This document shows, one piece after another, positions 17,549 to 27,799 of a DNA stretch of 64,000 nt. This DNA is from Coriobacteriaceae bacterium (GTDB lineage Bacteria > Actinomycetota > Coriobacteriia > Coriobacteriales > Coriobacteriaceae), in the NCBI GenBank assembly GCA_902364975.1, contig CABJFQ010000008.1:17193-81192 (forward strand). Direction: 5' to 3'. Both the position numbers and the translations under genes were made by a program. How positions within the stretch are numbered: position 1 is the first letter of the stretch; every line of letters begins with the position of its first letter. The notes below the pieces were generated by a model that saw only the letters and a program-made list of their open reading frames with translations, was not told the origin of the DNA and did no database searches.

Positions 17549-19264
17549 CTACGAGTGGACAACCACGCACAGGCCGACTTTGATGCAGTCGTGAAGTGCC
17601 TTTGCATCGGCCAGGCGCAGGTTGATGCAACCGTGGCTGCCGCACCACTTGTACGACTCGGCATTATCGAAGCTCTTGTCGTTTTGCCAGGTGGCGTCGT
17701 GGAATCCGACCATATTGCCCTCGAACGGCATCCAATAGCTGACCGGGCTCTCGTATTTGGGCTTGCCGGTCTCGGGGTCCTTGGCACCGATGAGTTTGCT
17801 GGCGCCATCGTTGCTGTTGATCTGCCATACGCCCTCGGGGGTGGCGTCTTCGCCCGGTTTGCCGGAAATAAAGTTGGCCTCCCACACAATATTGCCGCTC
17901 TCGTCGTAGTAGCGCGCGTGCTGCTCGGACAGATCGACATCGACGTATGCCTTCCAGTCAGGCTCTCCCTTTGCGGTAAAGGTGTCGGCCTTCTGGGAGT
18001 ACTTGATATCGATTTCGCCGGTCTGCTTGTTGTTAATGGCGTCTTCGACCTGCTTGGCGAGCGAGGTACTGTCGATGGACCAACCAAAGTCGCCGCCTTC
18101 GACGGCGCACTGCTTGCCATCGGCGCGCGTCCACCAGCGAGTGGAGCCCACGGTATTAAAGCCGTTGGCGAGCTCGGCTGCCCAGCTGCTGATCTGCGAC
18201 GTATCGAGCGTGGGGTTGGCCGGATCGGCAAAGCTGATCCACTGCAACACGGAGCTGCCATCAACCTTGCCGGCATCCTCGCCGTTGAGCTTGAGGGTCA
18301 CGTTGACGCCCAAGAAGTTGTTGGCGGCATCGCATGCGGCCTGAATCTGATCATCGGTCAGCGTTCCATTGAGCGGCTCATAGGCATCGTTGCCGAGCTT
18401 GGAAAGATCTACGGTCTCGGCCAGCGAGGCAAGCTCGAGCTCGGCATACTTAATGACATGCTCGCGGTTGAGTTTTTCGTTGGAGCGCGCCTTCTCGACG
18501 GTAAACTTGCCGGCCTGCTCGTCATAGGAGCTATTGGCCTCGAACGTGCCCGAACGGCTCCCGTTAAACTCATCGATGGCGGTGCCCAGATCCTTCTCAA
18601 ACTGCTTTTGGTCAAAGGTATCGGAGAGCATGGACAGGTCGATGTCTTGATCAAGATCTACTTCGTTGGAGGTAGCGGTTGTTTTGGTCTTGCCGCTTAA
18701 GGATTCTACAAGGCGGACCGGCCATACAAAGGCTTCGTTGTGGTTGATGATCTCTTTTGCGGCAGCTTCGCCGTCGACGATGGGCTCATCGGACTCGGGC
18801 TGATAGGTCCAGCTAAAGTCTTCGCCTGTCACGGTGAGCTTATAGTGCTTCCAAGCCGAGTTGACCTTGGTGGCGGCAGACGAAGCGTTGGAGAACGAGA
18901 CATCGACGCCGGCGATAGTGGTGTTGGGGTAGGCTACCTGCGAAAACGCTACGACGCCTACGATATAGATAATGACGATAAGACCCAGAACGACAAAGAG
19001 CGTCGTCTTTTTGCCCGACTTATTGTTCTCGGCGGGTTTGCGTGCGGGGCCGCGATCGCCTCGAGCGTGCGTGGGGGGCTGCTTGGGCGCATTGCCATTT
19101 GCCTGGCGCTGCTGATGCTGCTTGTTCGGACGTTGGGAAACGTTTGCCGCACCTCGCTGCTGACCGCGGCTCGGCGCGATAGGACGCGGCGACTGAACGC
19201 CCCCGGTGTGCCTGCTCGGCTGCTGCGGATCGGGGATCAGTTGAGTTCGATCGTTTTGCGACAT
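17549..19264 (-). CDS. L,D-transpeptidase with YkuD catalytic domain
   Basis: Cell-wall enzyme forming 3-3 peptidoglycan cross-links or anchoring proteins. About 571 residues: a Gln/Arg/Pro-rich cytoplasmic N terminus (about 1-65), one signal-anchor helix (TLFVVLGLIVIIYIVGVVAF), two long extracytoplasmic segments probably of the peptidoglycan-binding type seen in Gram-positive L,D-transpeptidases, and a C-terminal YkuD domain with VGFHDATW and CGSHGCINLR, carrying the catalytic Cys and its His. The ATG at 19264 is preferred to the one at 19273 because the GAAGGA lies 10 nt before it but touches the earlier codon. The gene stands alone between spacers. Confidence 0.87.
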   Translation of the reverse strand: MSQNDRTQLIPDPQQPSRHTGGVQSPRPIAPSRGQQRGAANVSQRPNKQHQQRQANGNAPKQPPTHARGDRGPARKPAENNKSGKKTTLFVVLGLIVIIYIVGVVAFSQVAYPNTTIAGVDVSFSNASSAATKVNSAWKHYKLTVTGEDFSWTYQPESDEPIVDGEAAAKEIINHNEAFVWPVRLVESLSGKTKTTATSNEVDLDQDIDLSMLSDTFDQKQFEKDLGTAIDEFNGSRSGTFEANSSYDEQAGKFTVEKARSNEKLNREHVIKYAELELASLAETVDLSKLGNDAYEPLNGTLTDDQIQAACDAANNFLGVNVTLKLNGEDAGKVDGSSVLQWISFADPANPTLDTSQISSWAAELANGFNTVGSTRWWTRADGKQCAVEGGDFGWSIDSTSLAKQVEDAINNKQTGEIDIKYSQKADTFTAKGEPDWKAYVDVDLSEQHARYYDESGNIVWEANFISGKPGEDATPEGVWQINSNDGASKLIGAKDPETGKPKYESPVSYWMPFEGNMVGFHDATWQNDKSFDNAESYKWCGSHGCINLRLADAKALHDCIKVGLCVVVHS

Positions 19265-19373
19265 CGTATGCATATCCTTCGAATTTCGCCTTGCGGCTCA
19301 TCGTGTTTTTACTGGGCTTGCATTATAGCGATTACCCAGTTGTTTGTGGTATGGAAACGGTGGCATTCAAAAG

Positions 19374-19395
19374 AGGTGGGACATTTGTCCCACCT
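19374..19395. repeat. Short GGGAC palindrome
   Basis: Arms 19374-19383 (AGGTGGGACA) and 19386-19395 are perfect inverted repeats with a 2-nt centre. It is in the spacer between the serine dehydratase and L,D-transpeptidase genes. Its GGGAC...GTCCC ends resemble the larger palindromes at 22724, 24450 and 45701. Confidence 0.5.
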
Positions 19396-19413
19396 TCGAG
19401 TCTATCTTTGTCG

Positions 19414-21021
19414 CTATCCGCACACACCGCATTTTGCACAGGCCGAAAGTGCGGCCGGAGCCTGCGCGATGCCACCTTTTGCCGTCTCGCGCAGCGTGGC
19501 CGGCAACGCGTGGCCCACGGAGAGCATGACGTGCGCCATCTGGTCAAACGGCACCAGGCTCTTGATACCGGCAAGTGCAAGCTGCGCCGAGCTAAATGCC
19601 GCGGCCACGCCGATGGCATTGCGGTTTTGGCACGGCACCTCCACGAGGCCGCCCACCGGGTCGCAGACCAGGCCCAGCAGGTTGCTCAGGGCGATGGAGC
19701 TGGCGTCGAGTGCCTGCTCGGGCGTGCCTCCGAGCATCTGCACCAGCGCGGCGGCGGCCATGGCGGCCGCGCTTCCCACCTCGGCTTGGCATCCGCCCTC
19801 GGCGCCGGCGACGCAGGCGCTCGTGGTGAGGTTGAGGCCGATGGCGGCGGCGCAGTAGAGGGCGTCCATGACTTGCTCATCGTCCAGTTGCAGATGGTCG
19901 GCGAGCGCCAGCACGCAGCCGGGCACGACGCCTGCGGAGCCGGCCGTGGGGGCGGCGACGATCACTCCCATTGTGGCGGAGCGCTCAAGGACGGCCATGG
20001 CGCGGGCCACGGCATCGGTCTGGACGGCGCCCATCAGGCTTACGCTCAAGTCGTTGCGGCCGGTGGCATCAACGAGCTTGGCCTCGCCGCCGATAAGCCC
20101 GCCGAGCGAGCGCTGAGGATTGGCGATGGGGGCCGTAGTCTCCTCGCGCATGACCTCGAGGACGCGGCGCATGGCAGCGACGGCGTGGCCCTCGCCGGTC
20201 AGGCGAGCCTCGCGTATGGCCATTACGGCGCCGATGTTGAGGCCGAGTTCCTCGCACGCATCGAGCAGCTGCTCGCCGTCGTCGAAGATTTCCTTGGCCG
20301 AGACGCCGGGGGAGAGCGACGAGGCCGAGCCCGGGAGCTCGATAAAGGTGGCGTAGTTTACATTGTCGAGCTTGCGCAGCATGGGGATGACGGTGTCGTC
20401 GGGGGCGCCATCGGTTTCAAAGACGGAGTATGCCTGGCCGCCCACTTCGGTGCGGTAGGTGCGGCAGAAGGCGATGTTTACATGTGCGTAGGCGAGCAGG
20501 TTCGTGAGCGCGGCGAGCACACCGGGGACGTCCTGGTGTGCCACGAAGAGCGTGGAATACATGCCCGAGATATCGACGCCGACGCCGTTGATGCGGCTGA
20601 TGCGCATTTTGCCGCCGCCGAGGCTCTCGCCGCGGACCTGCGCCGTGGCGCCCGTATCGTCGGCCATGTCGATGTCGACGGTGTTGGGATGGATGGAGGC
20701 GTCGTCGCCCTTGATGTCAAAGTGATATTCGAGGCCCTGCTCGCGTGCGAGGTCGAAGGCCTGCTTGATGTTCTCGTCATCGGTGTCGAGGCCCAGGATG
20801 CCCGCGACGAGCGCACGATCGGTGCCGTGGCCGCGGTAGGTGTGGGCAAAGGAGTTCCACAGGCCAAAGGTGACCTTAGTGATGCGGCCTTCCAGCAGGC
20901 TGGCGGCAACTTGGGCGCACCGCAGGGCGCCGGCGGTGTGCGATGAGCTGGGGCCGACCATGACGGGCCCCAAGATCTCGAATGCCGAGGTCGTAGCTAG
21001 TGTTTGCGGCTTGCCTGCCAT
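19414..21021 (-). CDS. sdaA: L-serine ammonia-lyase, iron-sulfur dependent, single chain with ACT-like domain
   Basis: Deaminates L-serine to pyruvate and ammonia with a catalytic [4Fe-4S] cluster. The 535-residue chain joins what are often two subunits. The N-terminal beta part starts with ILGPVMVGPSSSHTAGALR; an ACT-like regulatory segment follows (about 150-225, YSTLFVAHQDVPGVLAALT). The C-terminal alpha part has cysteines fitting cluster ligation in AGAEGGCQAEVGSA and in CDPVGGLVEVPCQNRNA. Length and order fit fused serine dehydratases rather than the shorter E. coli SdaA. An AGGAG precedes the ATG. It is separated from metK by a long palindrome and a terminator. Confidence 0.9.
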   Translation of the reverse strand: MAGKPQTLATTSAFEILGPVMVGPSSSHTAGALRCAQVAASLLEGRITKVTFGLWNSFAHTYRGHGTDRALVAGILGLDTDDENIKQAFDLAREQGLEYHFDIKGDDASIHPNTVDIDMADDTGATAQVRGESLGGGKMRISRINGVGVDISGMYSTLFVAHQDVPGVLAALTNLLAYAHVNIAFCRTYRTEVGGQAYSVFETDGAPDDTVIPMLRKLDNVNYATFIELPGSASSLSPGVSAKEIFDDGEQLLDACEELGLNIGAVMAIREARLTGEGHAVAAMRRVLEVMREETTAPIANPQRSLGGLIGGEAKLVDATGRNDLSVSLMGAVQTDAVARAMAVLERSATMGVIVAAPTAGSAGVVPGCVLALADHLQLDDEQVMDALYCAAAIGLNLTTSACVAGAEGGCQAEVGSAAAMAAAALVQMLGGTPEQALDASSIALSNLLGLVCDPVGGLVEVPCQNRNAIGVAAAFSSAQLALAGIKSLVPFDQMAHVMLSVGHALPATLRETAKGGIAQAPAALSACAKCGVCG

Positions 21022-21044
21022 ATGCGCTCCTGTTCTATCCCGTC

Positions 21045-21165
21045 GTTCCGAGGGCTTTGGTATTTGGTCGCCTGCTCTACAGTCCTGGCTCGCACGGAGG
21101 CCACATTAAGTGGCCTCCGGCTCGTGCGGAACTCGCGATCGACCAAATACCAAAGCCCTCGGAAC
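21045..21165. repeat. Large nested intergenic palindrome
   Basis: Perfect 26-bp outer arms (21045-21070 and 21140-21165) enclose a second hairpin with 10-bp arms (21095-21104 and 21110-21119), itself flanked by CGCA/TGCG pairs. It lies between the start of the serine dehydratase gene and the metK terminator. There is no T tract, so it is more like a palindromic repeat element than a terminator. Confidence 0.75.
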
Positions 21166-21261
21166 TTAGGATACATGGTTGGAGTGGCTGGATGTCAAAA
21201 TTTATCAGCTGGGGACGTGCTGTTCATTGCGCATCGAAATATTCACACCACCGTGTAAATA

Positions 21262-21295
21262 AAAAGAAGTACCGGTTGGGGCCGGTACTTCTTTT
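21262..21295 (-). terminator. Rho-independent terminator of metK
   Basis: Perfect 14-bp stem (21262-21275 with 21282-21295), 6-nt loop. On the minus strand it follows the metK stop and runs into a T-rich stretch. Confidence 0.85.
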
Positions 21296-21333
21296 GGTTC
21301 TAATGCTTTGCTTTCTGGGCTCTGTGAACCTAT

Positions 21334-22614
<1,281 letters not shown>

Positions 22615-22723
22615 GATTGTCCTTTCAAAAACGTGTCCCGGCGACCGTTACCATTCCGCCGGGCTCTCTATGCAAGGGCACATCATAGCGCGTAAATCAA
22701 ACATTCACACCCTTTCCGCACCT

Positions 22724-22813
22724 ACTCATTGGGGACAGACTTAAATGACCAGCCTTACCTAAGTGCCGACAGGTTGCCCAAAGACTGATCATTTAAGTCT
22801 GTCCCCAATGAGT
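22724..22813. repeat. Long palindrome (GGGAC family) upstream of gltX
   Basis: Arms of 29 nt (22724-22752 and 22785-22813) match as an inverted repeat with a single mismatch; the centre is 32 nt. It lies between divergent metK and gltX. The right flank CCAATGAGTGGGT (22805-22817) recurs at 24434-24446 next to the palindrome on the other side of gltX. Confidence 0.8.
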
Positions 22814-22851
22814 GGGTCGGTGCCCTTTGTGCGGAGGTTGCTTTGTTGCTT

Positions 22852-22857
22852 TATACT
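22852..22857 (+). promoter_or_regulatory. Probable -10 element of gltX
   Basis: TATACT lies 41 nt before the gltX start. I cannot see a good -35 hexamer at 16-18 nt spacing, so only the -10 is proposed. Confidence 0.35.
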
Positions 22858-22897
22858 GATGCGGTTAGACATCCATCCTGCAATCGAGGAGATTTCC

Positions 22898-24373
22898 ATG
22901 GCATCAGACGTTCGCGTCCGCTTTGCACCCTCACCGACGGGCAAGCTGCACATCGGCGGCGCCCGCACCGCTATCTATAACTGGGCTTTCGCCCGCGCAA
23001 ACGGCGGCACGTTCATCCTGCGCATCGACGACACCGACCCCACCCGTTCCACCGACGAGAACACGCAGATCATTCTGCGCGCCATGCGTTGGCTGGGCTT
23101 GGACTGGGACGAGGGCCCCGAGGTGGGCGGCGACTATGGCCCTTACGCACAGACCGAGCGCCTGGACCTGTACAAGCAGGCCGCCCAGAAGCTCTGGGAC
23201 GAGGGCAAGGCCTATCCCTGCTTCTGCACCAAGGAGCAGCTCGACGCCGATCGCAAGGCCGCGCAGGAGCGCAAGGACCCCTTCCAGGGCTACCAGCGCC
23301 GCTGCCGCGATCTTGATCCTGAGGAGGCCCGCCGCCGCATCGAGGCCGGCGAGTCTTACGTCCTGCGCATCAAGGTGCCCGAGGACCGCGGCGACGTCGT
23401 TATCCACGACGCCGTCCACGGCGAGGTGACCTTCGACGCCAAGGAGCTCGACGACTTCGTCATCTTCCGCTCCGATGGCACGCCCACGTACAACTTCGCG
23501 ACCGTCGTCGACGACGCCATGATGAAGATCACCCATGTCATCCGCGGCGACGACCACCTGTCCAACACCCCGCGCCAGGTCATGGTCTACGAGGCCCTCG
23601 GCGCGCCCGTGCCCACGTTCGCCCACATCTCCATGATCCTGGGCGCCGACGGTAAGAAGCTCTCCAAGCGCCACGGCGCAACTTCGGTGGAGGAGTACCG
23701 CGACGCCGGTTACCTTTCCGACGCCTTCGTCAACTACCTGGCGCTGCTCGGCTGGTCGCTCGACGGCGAGACCACGATCATCCCGCGCGATGTCCTAGCC
23801 AGCAAGTTCTCGCTCGACCGCATCTCCAAGAACCCGGCGACCTTCGACCCCAAGAAGCTTGATTGGGTTAATGCCGAGTACATCAACGGCATGTCCGATG
23901 CTCAGTTTGCCGATGAGATCATGGTCCCCGAGCTGCACGAGGCGGGTCTCATCGAGGGTAATGTCGAGTACGGCGAGGATTGGATCGATGCGCTTGCTGC
24001 CATCGTTAAGCCGCGCACCAAGATGCCTGCCGACGCCGTGACCGTCGCTGCTCCCATCTTTGCTACGGCCGAGACGCTCGAGTATGACGAGAAATCCGTC
24101 AACAAAGGCCTGGCCAAGGAGGGCATGGGTGCCATTCTGGACGCCGCCAAGGCTGCTCTCGAGGGTGTGGACGAGTGGACGGCTGACAACATCGACGCCG
24201 CGCTTGAGCCGCTGCCCGAGCAGATGGACCTTAAGAAGCGCGTGGTGTTCCAGGCCGTGCGCGTCGCCGTCTGCGGCAATATGGTGAGCCCTCCGCTGGG
24301 CGAGACCATGGCGCTCGTCGGCCGTGACGACTGTCTGGCGCGTATCGACCGCGCCCGCACGATGGCGCTATAG
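22898..24373 (+). CDS. gltX: Glutamate-tRNA ligase
   Basis: Charges tRNA-Glu (and possibly tRNA-Gln if the organism uses the amidotransferase route). 491 residues, class I synthetase. HIGH-type motif in FAPSPTGKLHIGGARTA at the N terminus and KMSKS-type KKLSKRHGAT (about 251-260). The start is ATG 22898, 7 nt after a GAGGAG; the frame stays open upstream through the palindrome but without similarity. It stands alone between two related palindromes and ends at a clear terminator. Confidence 0.95.
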   Translation: MASDVRVRFAPSPTGKLHIGGARTAIYNWAFARANGGTFILRIDDTDPTRSTDENTQIILRAMRWLGLDWDEGPEVGGDYGPYAQTERLDLYKQAAQKLWDEGKAYPCFCTKEQLDADRKAAQERKDPFQGYQRRCRDLDPEEARRRIEAGESYVLRIKVPEDRGDVVIHDAVHGEVTFDAKELDDFVIFRSDGTPTYNFATVVDDAMMKITHVIRGDDHLSNTPRQVMVYEALGAPVPTFAHISMILGADGKKLSKRHGATSVEEYRDAGYLSDAFVNYLALLGWSLDGETTIIPRDVLASKFSLDRISKNPATFDPKKLDWVNAEYINGMSDAQFADEIMVPELHEAGLIEGNVEYGEDWIDALAAIVKPRTKMPADAVTVAAPIFATAETLEYDEKSVNKGLAKEGMGAILDAAKAALEGVDEWTADNIDAALEPLPEQMDLKKRVVFQAVRVAVCGNMVSPPLGETMALVGRDDCLARIDRARTMAL

Positions 24374-24396
24374 TAGACGCGTAAACGCATGTATCC

Positions 24397-24428
24397 GAGC
24401 CCCGTTCCCCCGAGCGGGGCTCTTGTTT
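24397..24428 (+). terminator. Terminator of gltX
   Basis: GAGCCCCG (24397-24404) pairs with CGGGGCTC (24415-24422), loop of 10, followed by TTGTTT. Confidence 0.7.
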
Positions 24429-24449
24429 CTGTACCAATGAGTGGGTTGC

Positions 24450-24551
24450 TGGGACAAAATAATCAGTAGTGTTTGTCCCATGTTCGAGTGACGCAACGAG
24501 CTCGACACTCGTATCGGCCATGGGACAAACTCTACTGATTATTTTGTCCCA
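24450..24551. repeat. Long palindrome (GGGAC family) downstream of gltX
   Basis: Arms of 33 nt (24450-24482 and 24519-24551) are inverted repeats with a single mismatch; the centre contains a smaller CGAGTG/CACTCG pair. It begins TGGGACAAAA and ends TTTTGTCCCA. It lies between the gltX terminator and the priA start, within 35 bp of the latter. Confidence 0.8.
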
Positions 24552-24583
24552 CCCCTTTCAGGTCCGTTCGTTAGAGGTGGTGT

Positions 24584-27037
24584 ATGGCTCAACAACTGTC
24601 GCTGTTTGGTTCGCCGGAACCGGAGGAGGCTCTGGTGAAGCTCATGCCTGCCGCTGCCTCGGCTCAGCCTAAGCCTGCACCTGAGCCCATCGCTGCCTAC
24701 GCGAGCGTGGTTCTCGACATTCCTACCCGAGCGCTGTCCGAGCCATTCGCCTACTGCATCCCCGAGTCCCTTGCCAACGAGGTCCAGATCGGATCCACGG
24801 TCCTGGTCCACTTTGGTAACCGTGCCGCCGCGGGCTATGTCGTCGACATTGCGCCTGATCTGGGCGATCTGCCGGGTAACAACGCCCTCGACCCCGTGCG
24901 CATCAAGCCCATCGAGGCCATTCTCAGCAAACCGCTCTTTACCGCCGAAGCCGCCCGCATCGCACGTTGGATGAGCCGCGAGTATGTCGCGACGCTTTCC
25001 GAGTGCCTGCGCCTGTTCTTGCCTCCGGGTGGCAGCCCGCGTGTGGTCAAGGGCGACGACGGCGTGTGGACGGTTGAACGTCCAGCCGTCAAACCCATCC
25101 AAAACCGCTGGGTGATGCTTACGCCCGAAGGCTTTGACTACACGCCACCCAAGACCGCGGTCCGCCAGCGCCAACTCATCGAGGCGCTCCAGTGTGGTCC
25201 TGTCACGACGCGCGACCTCAACCTTCTCTATAACAGTATGTCGGCGACCATCAAGTCGCTCGAAAAACGCGGCGTCGTGGTGGTGGAAGAGCGCCGCGCC
25301 TGGCGTGGCTGCAGCGAGCAGACCACGCTGTCCTCGGCAAGCGGCAAGGCGCCGGTCTCCCTTACCAACGGCCAGCAACAGGCACTCGCTCAGATTGAGC
25401 GCGCCTGTCTGGACGCCCATGGCGACGTGGTGCTGGTTGACGGCGTCACCGGCTCCGGCAAAACCGAGGTTTACCTCTCCGCTATCGAGCGCGTGCTCTC
25501 AGCTGGCCGTTCGGCCTGCGTGCTGGTGCCCGAGATCTCGCTGACGGCCCAGACCGTCGGCCGCTTCCGCTCGCGTTTTGGCGAGACGGTCGCCGTGTTC
25601 CACTCACGCCTTTCGGCCGGTGAGCGCTTGGACCAGTGGGATATGGTCGCCAGCGGTGCCGCTCGCGTGGTCGTCGGTGCACGCTCGGCGCTCTTTTGCC
25701 CGCTTAACGACCTGGGCCTCATTATCATTGATGAGGAGCACGAGACCAGTTACAAGCAAGGCTCCAGCCCGCGTTACCACGCGCGCGAGGTGGCGGCCGA
25801 GATGGCGCGGCGCTACCGCTGCCCACTCGTGTTGGGCTCGGCCACGCCTTCTGCCGAGGCCCTCGACCGCTGCCGACGCGGAACGTATAACGGTGCCACC
25901 TGGACGCGCGTCGAGATGCCCGAGCGCCCGGGACACGCCGTGCTACCTACGGTCCGTATTGCCGATCTGCGCCGCGAGTTTTCACACGGCAGCCGCTCCA
26001 TGTTCTCAAAACCGCTGATGGAAGGCCTGGGGCGTGTGGTCGAGCGCCGCGAAAAGGCCGTGCTGCTGCACAACCGCCGCGGTTTTGCGCCGTTTTTGAT
26101 GTGCCGCGAGTGCGGCTGCGTTCCCACCTGCAACCACTGCTCCACCGCGCTTACGTATCACGAGCGCACGCACACGCTGCAATGTCACACATGCGGATCC
26201 TCCTGGCGCGTGCAGCCGTATCCCGCGTCCACGAGCCGTTGCCCCAAATGTGGCAGTCGCTACCTGGCAAAAATGGGCCTTGGCACGCAGCAGATCGAGG
26301 ATGCGCTGCACCAGATGCTGCCCGAGGACGTCGCCATCATTCGCATGGATGCCGATTCCACGCGCGGCAAGGATGCGCACAAAAAGCTGCTCGAGCAGTT
26401 CGATGCCGCCGATTGCGCGGTGCTGTTGGGTACCCAGATGATCGCCAAGGGTCTCGACTTTCCCGAGGTCACGCTCGTGGGCGTGGTCAATGCCGACTTT
26501 GCCCTCAAGATGCCCGATTTTAGAGCAGGGGAGCGCGCCTACGATCTGCTGGAGCAGGTCGCGGGCCGTGCCGGTCGCGGCGATCGTCCCGGCGAGGTCA
26601 TCATCCAGACCTACCTGCCCGAGGATCCGGTCATCCGCGCCGTCGCTGAGCACGATCGCTCTATCTTTACCGACCACGACCTGGACCAGCGCCGCGACGC
26701 GCTGTACCCGCCGTTTGTTCGCCTTGTCAACCTCTTGGTGTGGTCGGCGAACCGAGACGACGCGCAGGACTACATCGGGCGCATTGCAAAACTCCTTAAG
26801 CGCCGCTGGCATGCCGCCGCGCCCGACTTTTTGCGGGCAGGGAGTGCCGTGCCGCAGGTGCTGGGCCCGGCTTCGTGTGTAATCGAGAGAGCCAAGGACC
26901 GTTATCGCTTCCACCTGCTTGTGAAGTCGCCCGTGGGGTACCATGTCTCTGATGATATCGACGCCTGCCTCAAAGAGGTGGGCTCCGTGCGCGGCGTGAG
27001 CGTGAGCGTTGACGTCGACGCCTATGATTTGATGTAA
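24584..27037 (+). CDS. priA: Primosomal protein N' (replication restart helicase PriA)
   Basis: 3'-5' helicase that reloads the replisome at stalled forks. 817 residues. The N-terminal DNA-binding region (about 45-200) is followed by a DEAH-type helicase with VDGVTGSGKTEVYLSA (Walker A), IIIDEEHETSYKQ (Walker B) and VLGSATPSAEAL. A zinc-binding insert with CRECGCVPTCNHC and later CHTCG and CPKCGS follows, then GTQMIAKGLDFPEV and EQVAGRAGRGDRPGEV. It begins an apparent priA-def-fmt-rsmB run, an order common in bacteria. Confidence 0.95.
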   Translation: MAQQLSLFGSPEPEEALVKLMPAAASAQPKPAPEPIAAYASVVLDIPTRALSEPFAYCIPESLANEVQIGSTVLVHFGNRAAAGYVVDIAPDLGDLPGNNALDPVRIKPIEAILSKPLFTAEAARIARWMSREYVATLSECLRLFLPPGGSPRVVKGDDGVWTVERPAVKPIQNRWVMLTPEGFDYTPPKTAVRQRQLIEALQCGPVTTRDLNLLYNSMSATIKSLEKRGVVVVEERRAWRGCSEQTTLSSASGKAPVSLTNGQQQALAQIERACLDAHGDVVLVDGVTGSGKTEVYLSAIERVLSAGRSACVLVPEISLTAQTVGRFRSRFGETVAVFHSRLSAGERLDQWDMVASGAARVVVGARSALFCPLNDLGLIIIDEEHETSYKQGSSPRYHAREVAAEMARRYRCPLVLGSATPSAEALDRCRRGTYNGATWTRVEMPERPGHAVLPTVRIADLRREFSHGSRSMFSKPLMEGLGRVVERREKAVLLHNRRGFAPFLMCRECGCVPTCNHCSTALTYHERTHTLQCHTCGSSWRVQPYPASTSRCPKCGSRYLAKMGLGTQQIEDALHQMLPEDVAIIRMDADSTRGKDAHKKLLEQFDAADCAVLLGTQMIAKGLDFPEVTLVGVVNADFALKMPDFRAGERAYDLLEQVAGRAGRGDRPGEVIIQTYLPEDPVIRAVAEHDRSIFTDHDLDQRRDALYPPFVRLVNLLVWSANRDDAQDYIGRIAKLLKRRWHAAAPDFLRAGSAVPQVLGPASCVIERAKDRYRFHLLVKSPVGYHVSDDIDACLKEVGSVRGVSVSVDVDAYDLM

Positions 27038-27055
27038 CAAACCGAAAGGATGGCC

Positions 27056-27592
27056 ATGGAAGCCAACGGAATCGTACTGTCGCCCGACCCTCGTCTGCGC
27101 CAGGAGTGCACCGTCATCGAGGAGATCACCCCGGCGATCGAGGCGCTTGCCGAGAAGATGAAGAAAATGATGTTCGATAACGGCGGTTGCGGCCTGGCTG
27201 CTCCGCAGATCGGCGAGCTCATTCAGCTCGTTACCATCGACTGCGACTACAGCGACAAGAACGACTACGACCCGTACGTGCTCATCAATCCCGTGATTGT
27301 CGAGCAAAGCGACCATCTCGTTCCGTATAGCGAGGGCTGTCTATCCATTCCTGGCATTAGCTGTGAGATCGAGCGTCCCGACCATGTCGTCGTCGAGGCG
27401 TATGACCTGGACGCCAACCTGATTCGCTATGAGGCCTCGGGCGATCTGTTCTGCGTGTGCCTGCAGCACGAGATCGATCACCTGCACGGCAACACCATGT
27501 TCGAGCGACTGAAGCCCATGCAGAGGCTCAAGGCCGTCAAGGAGTACCAGGACGCCCTGGCCCGCGGCGCTCGACCGGGCGAGACGGAGTAG
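27056..27592 (+). CDS. def: Peptide deformylase
   Basis: Metal hydrolase removing the formyl group from new proteins. 178 residues with the three family motifs: GCGLAAPQIG (about 44-53), EGCLSIPG (about 92-99) and the metal-binding QHEIDHLHG (about 135-143). ATG 27056 is preferred over ATG 27050 because the GAAAGGA (27044-27050) overlaps the earlier codon but is spaced 5 nt from the later one. It is followed by a terminator and then fmt, the gene for the opposite reaction. Confidence 0.94.
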   Translation: MEANGIVLSPDPRLRQECTVIEEITPAIEALAEKMKKMMFDNGGCGLAAPQIGELIQLVTIDCDYSDKNDYDPYVLINPVIVEQSDHLVPYSEGCLSIPGISCEIERPDHVVVEAYDLDANLIRYEASGDLFCVCLQHEIDHLHGNTMFERLKPMQRLKAVKEYQDALARGARPGETE

Positions 27593-27657
27593 GTTTGTCC
27601 GTCCCCGGGGTGCCGTCGGGCCAGGGATGGGCGTCTTCGCTGATAGGTGCTTTGCTG

Positions 27658-27692
27658 AAAGAGCTGCTTTTATTGCGGCTCTTTCTTTGGTT
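27658..27692 (+). terminator. Terminator after def
   Basis: AAAGAGCTGC (27658-27667) pairs with GCGGCTCTTT (27675-27684) with one G-U, followed by a T-rich run. It suggests fmt has its own promoter in the remaining 100 bp. Confidence 0.65.
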
Positions 27693-27799
27693 TTGGGTAT
27701 ATTTGTTCTTGTTGAAATGTTATTGCGGATGGGCTGGTGACTTGGCTTTCCGCTGTTCTTTGTAGCCGTCTCGGCTTTGGTTGAGAGGAGACGTTCTTT

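Noticed and set aside
22615..22723. Possible SAM riboswitch in front of metK
   Set aside because: I looked for the stem and kink-turn pattern and a terminator switch in the 100-bp leader but could not find them. The large palindrome beyond it is outside a normal leader and resembles repeat elements.
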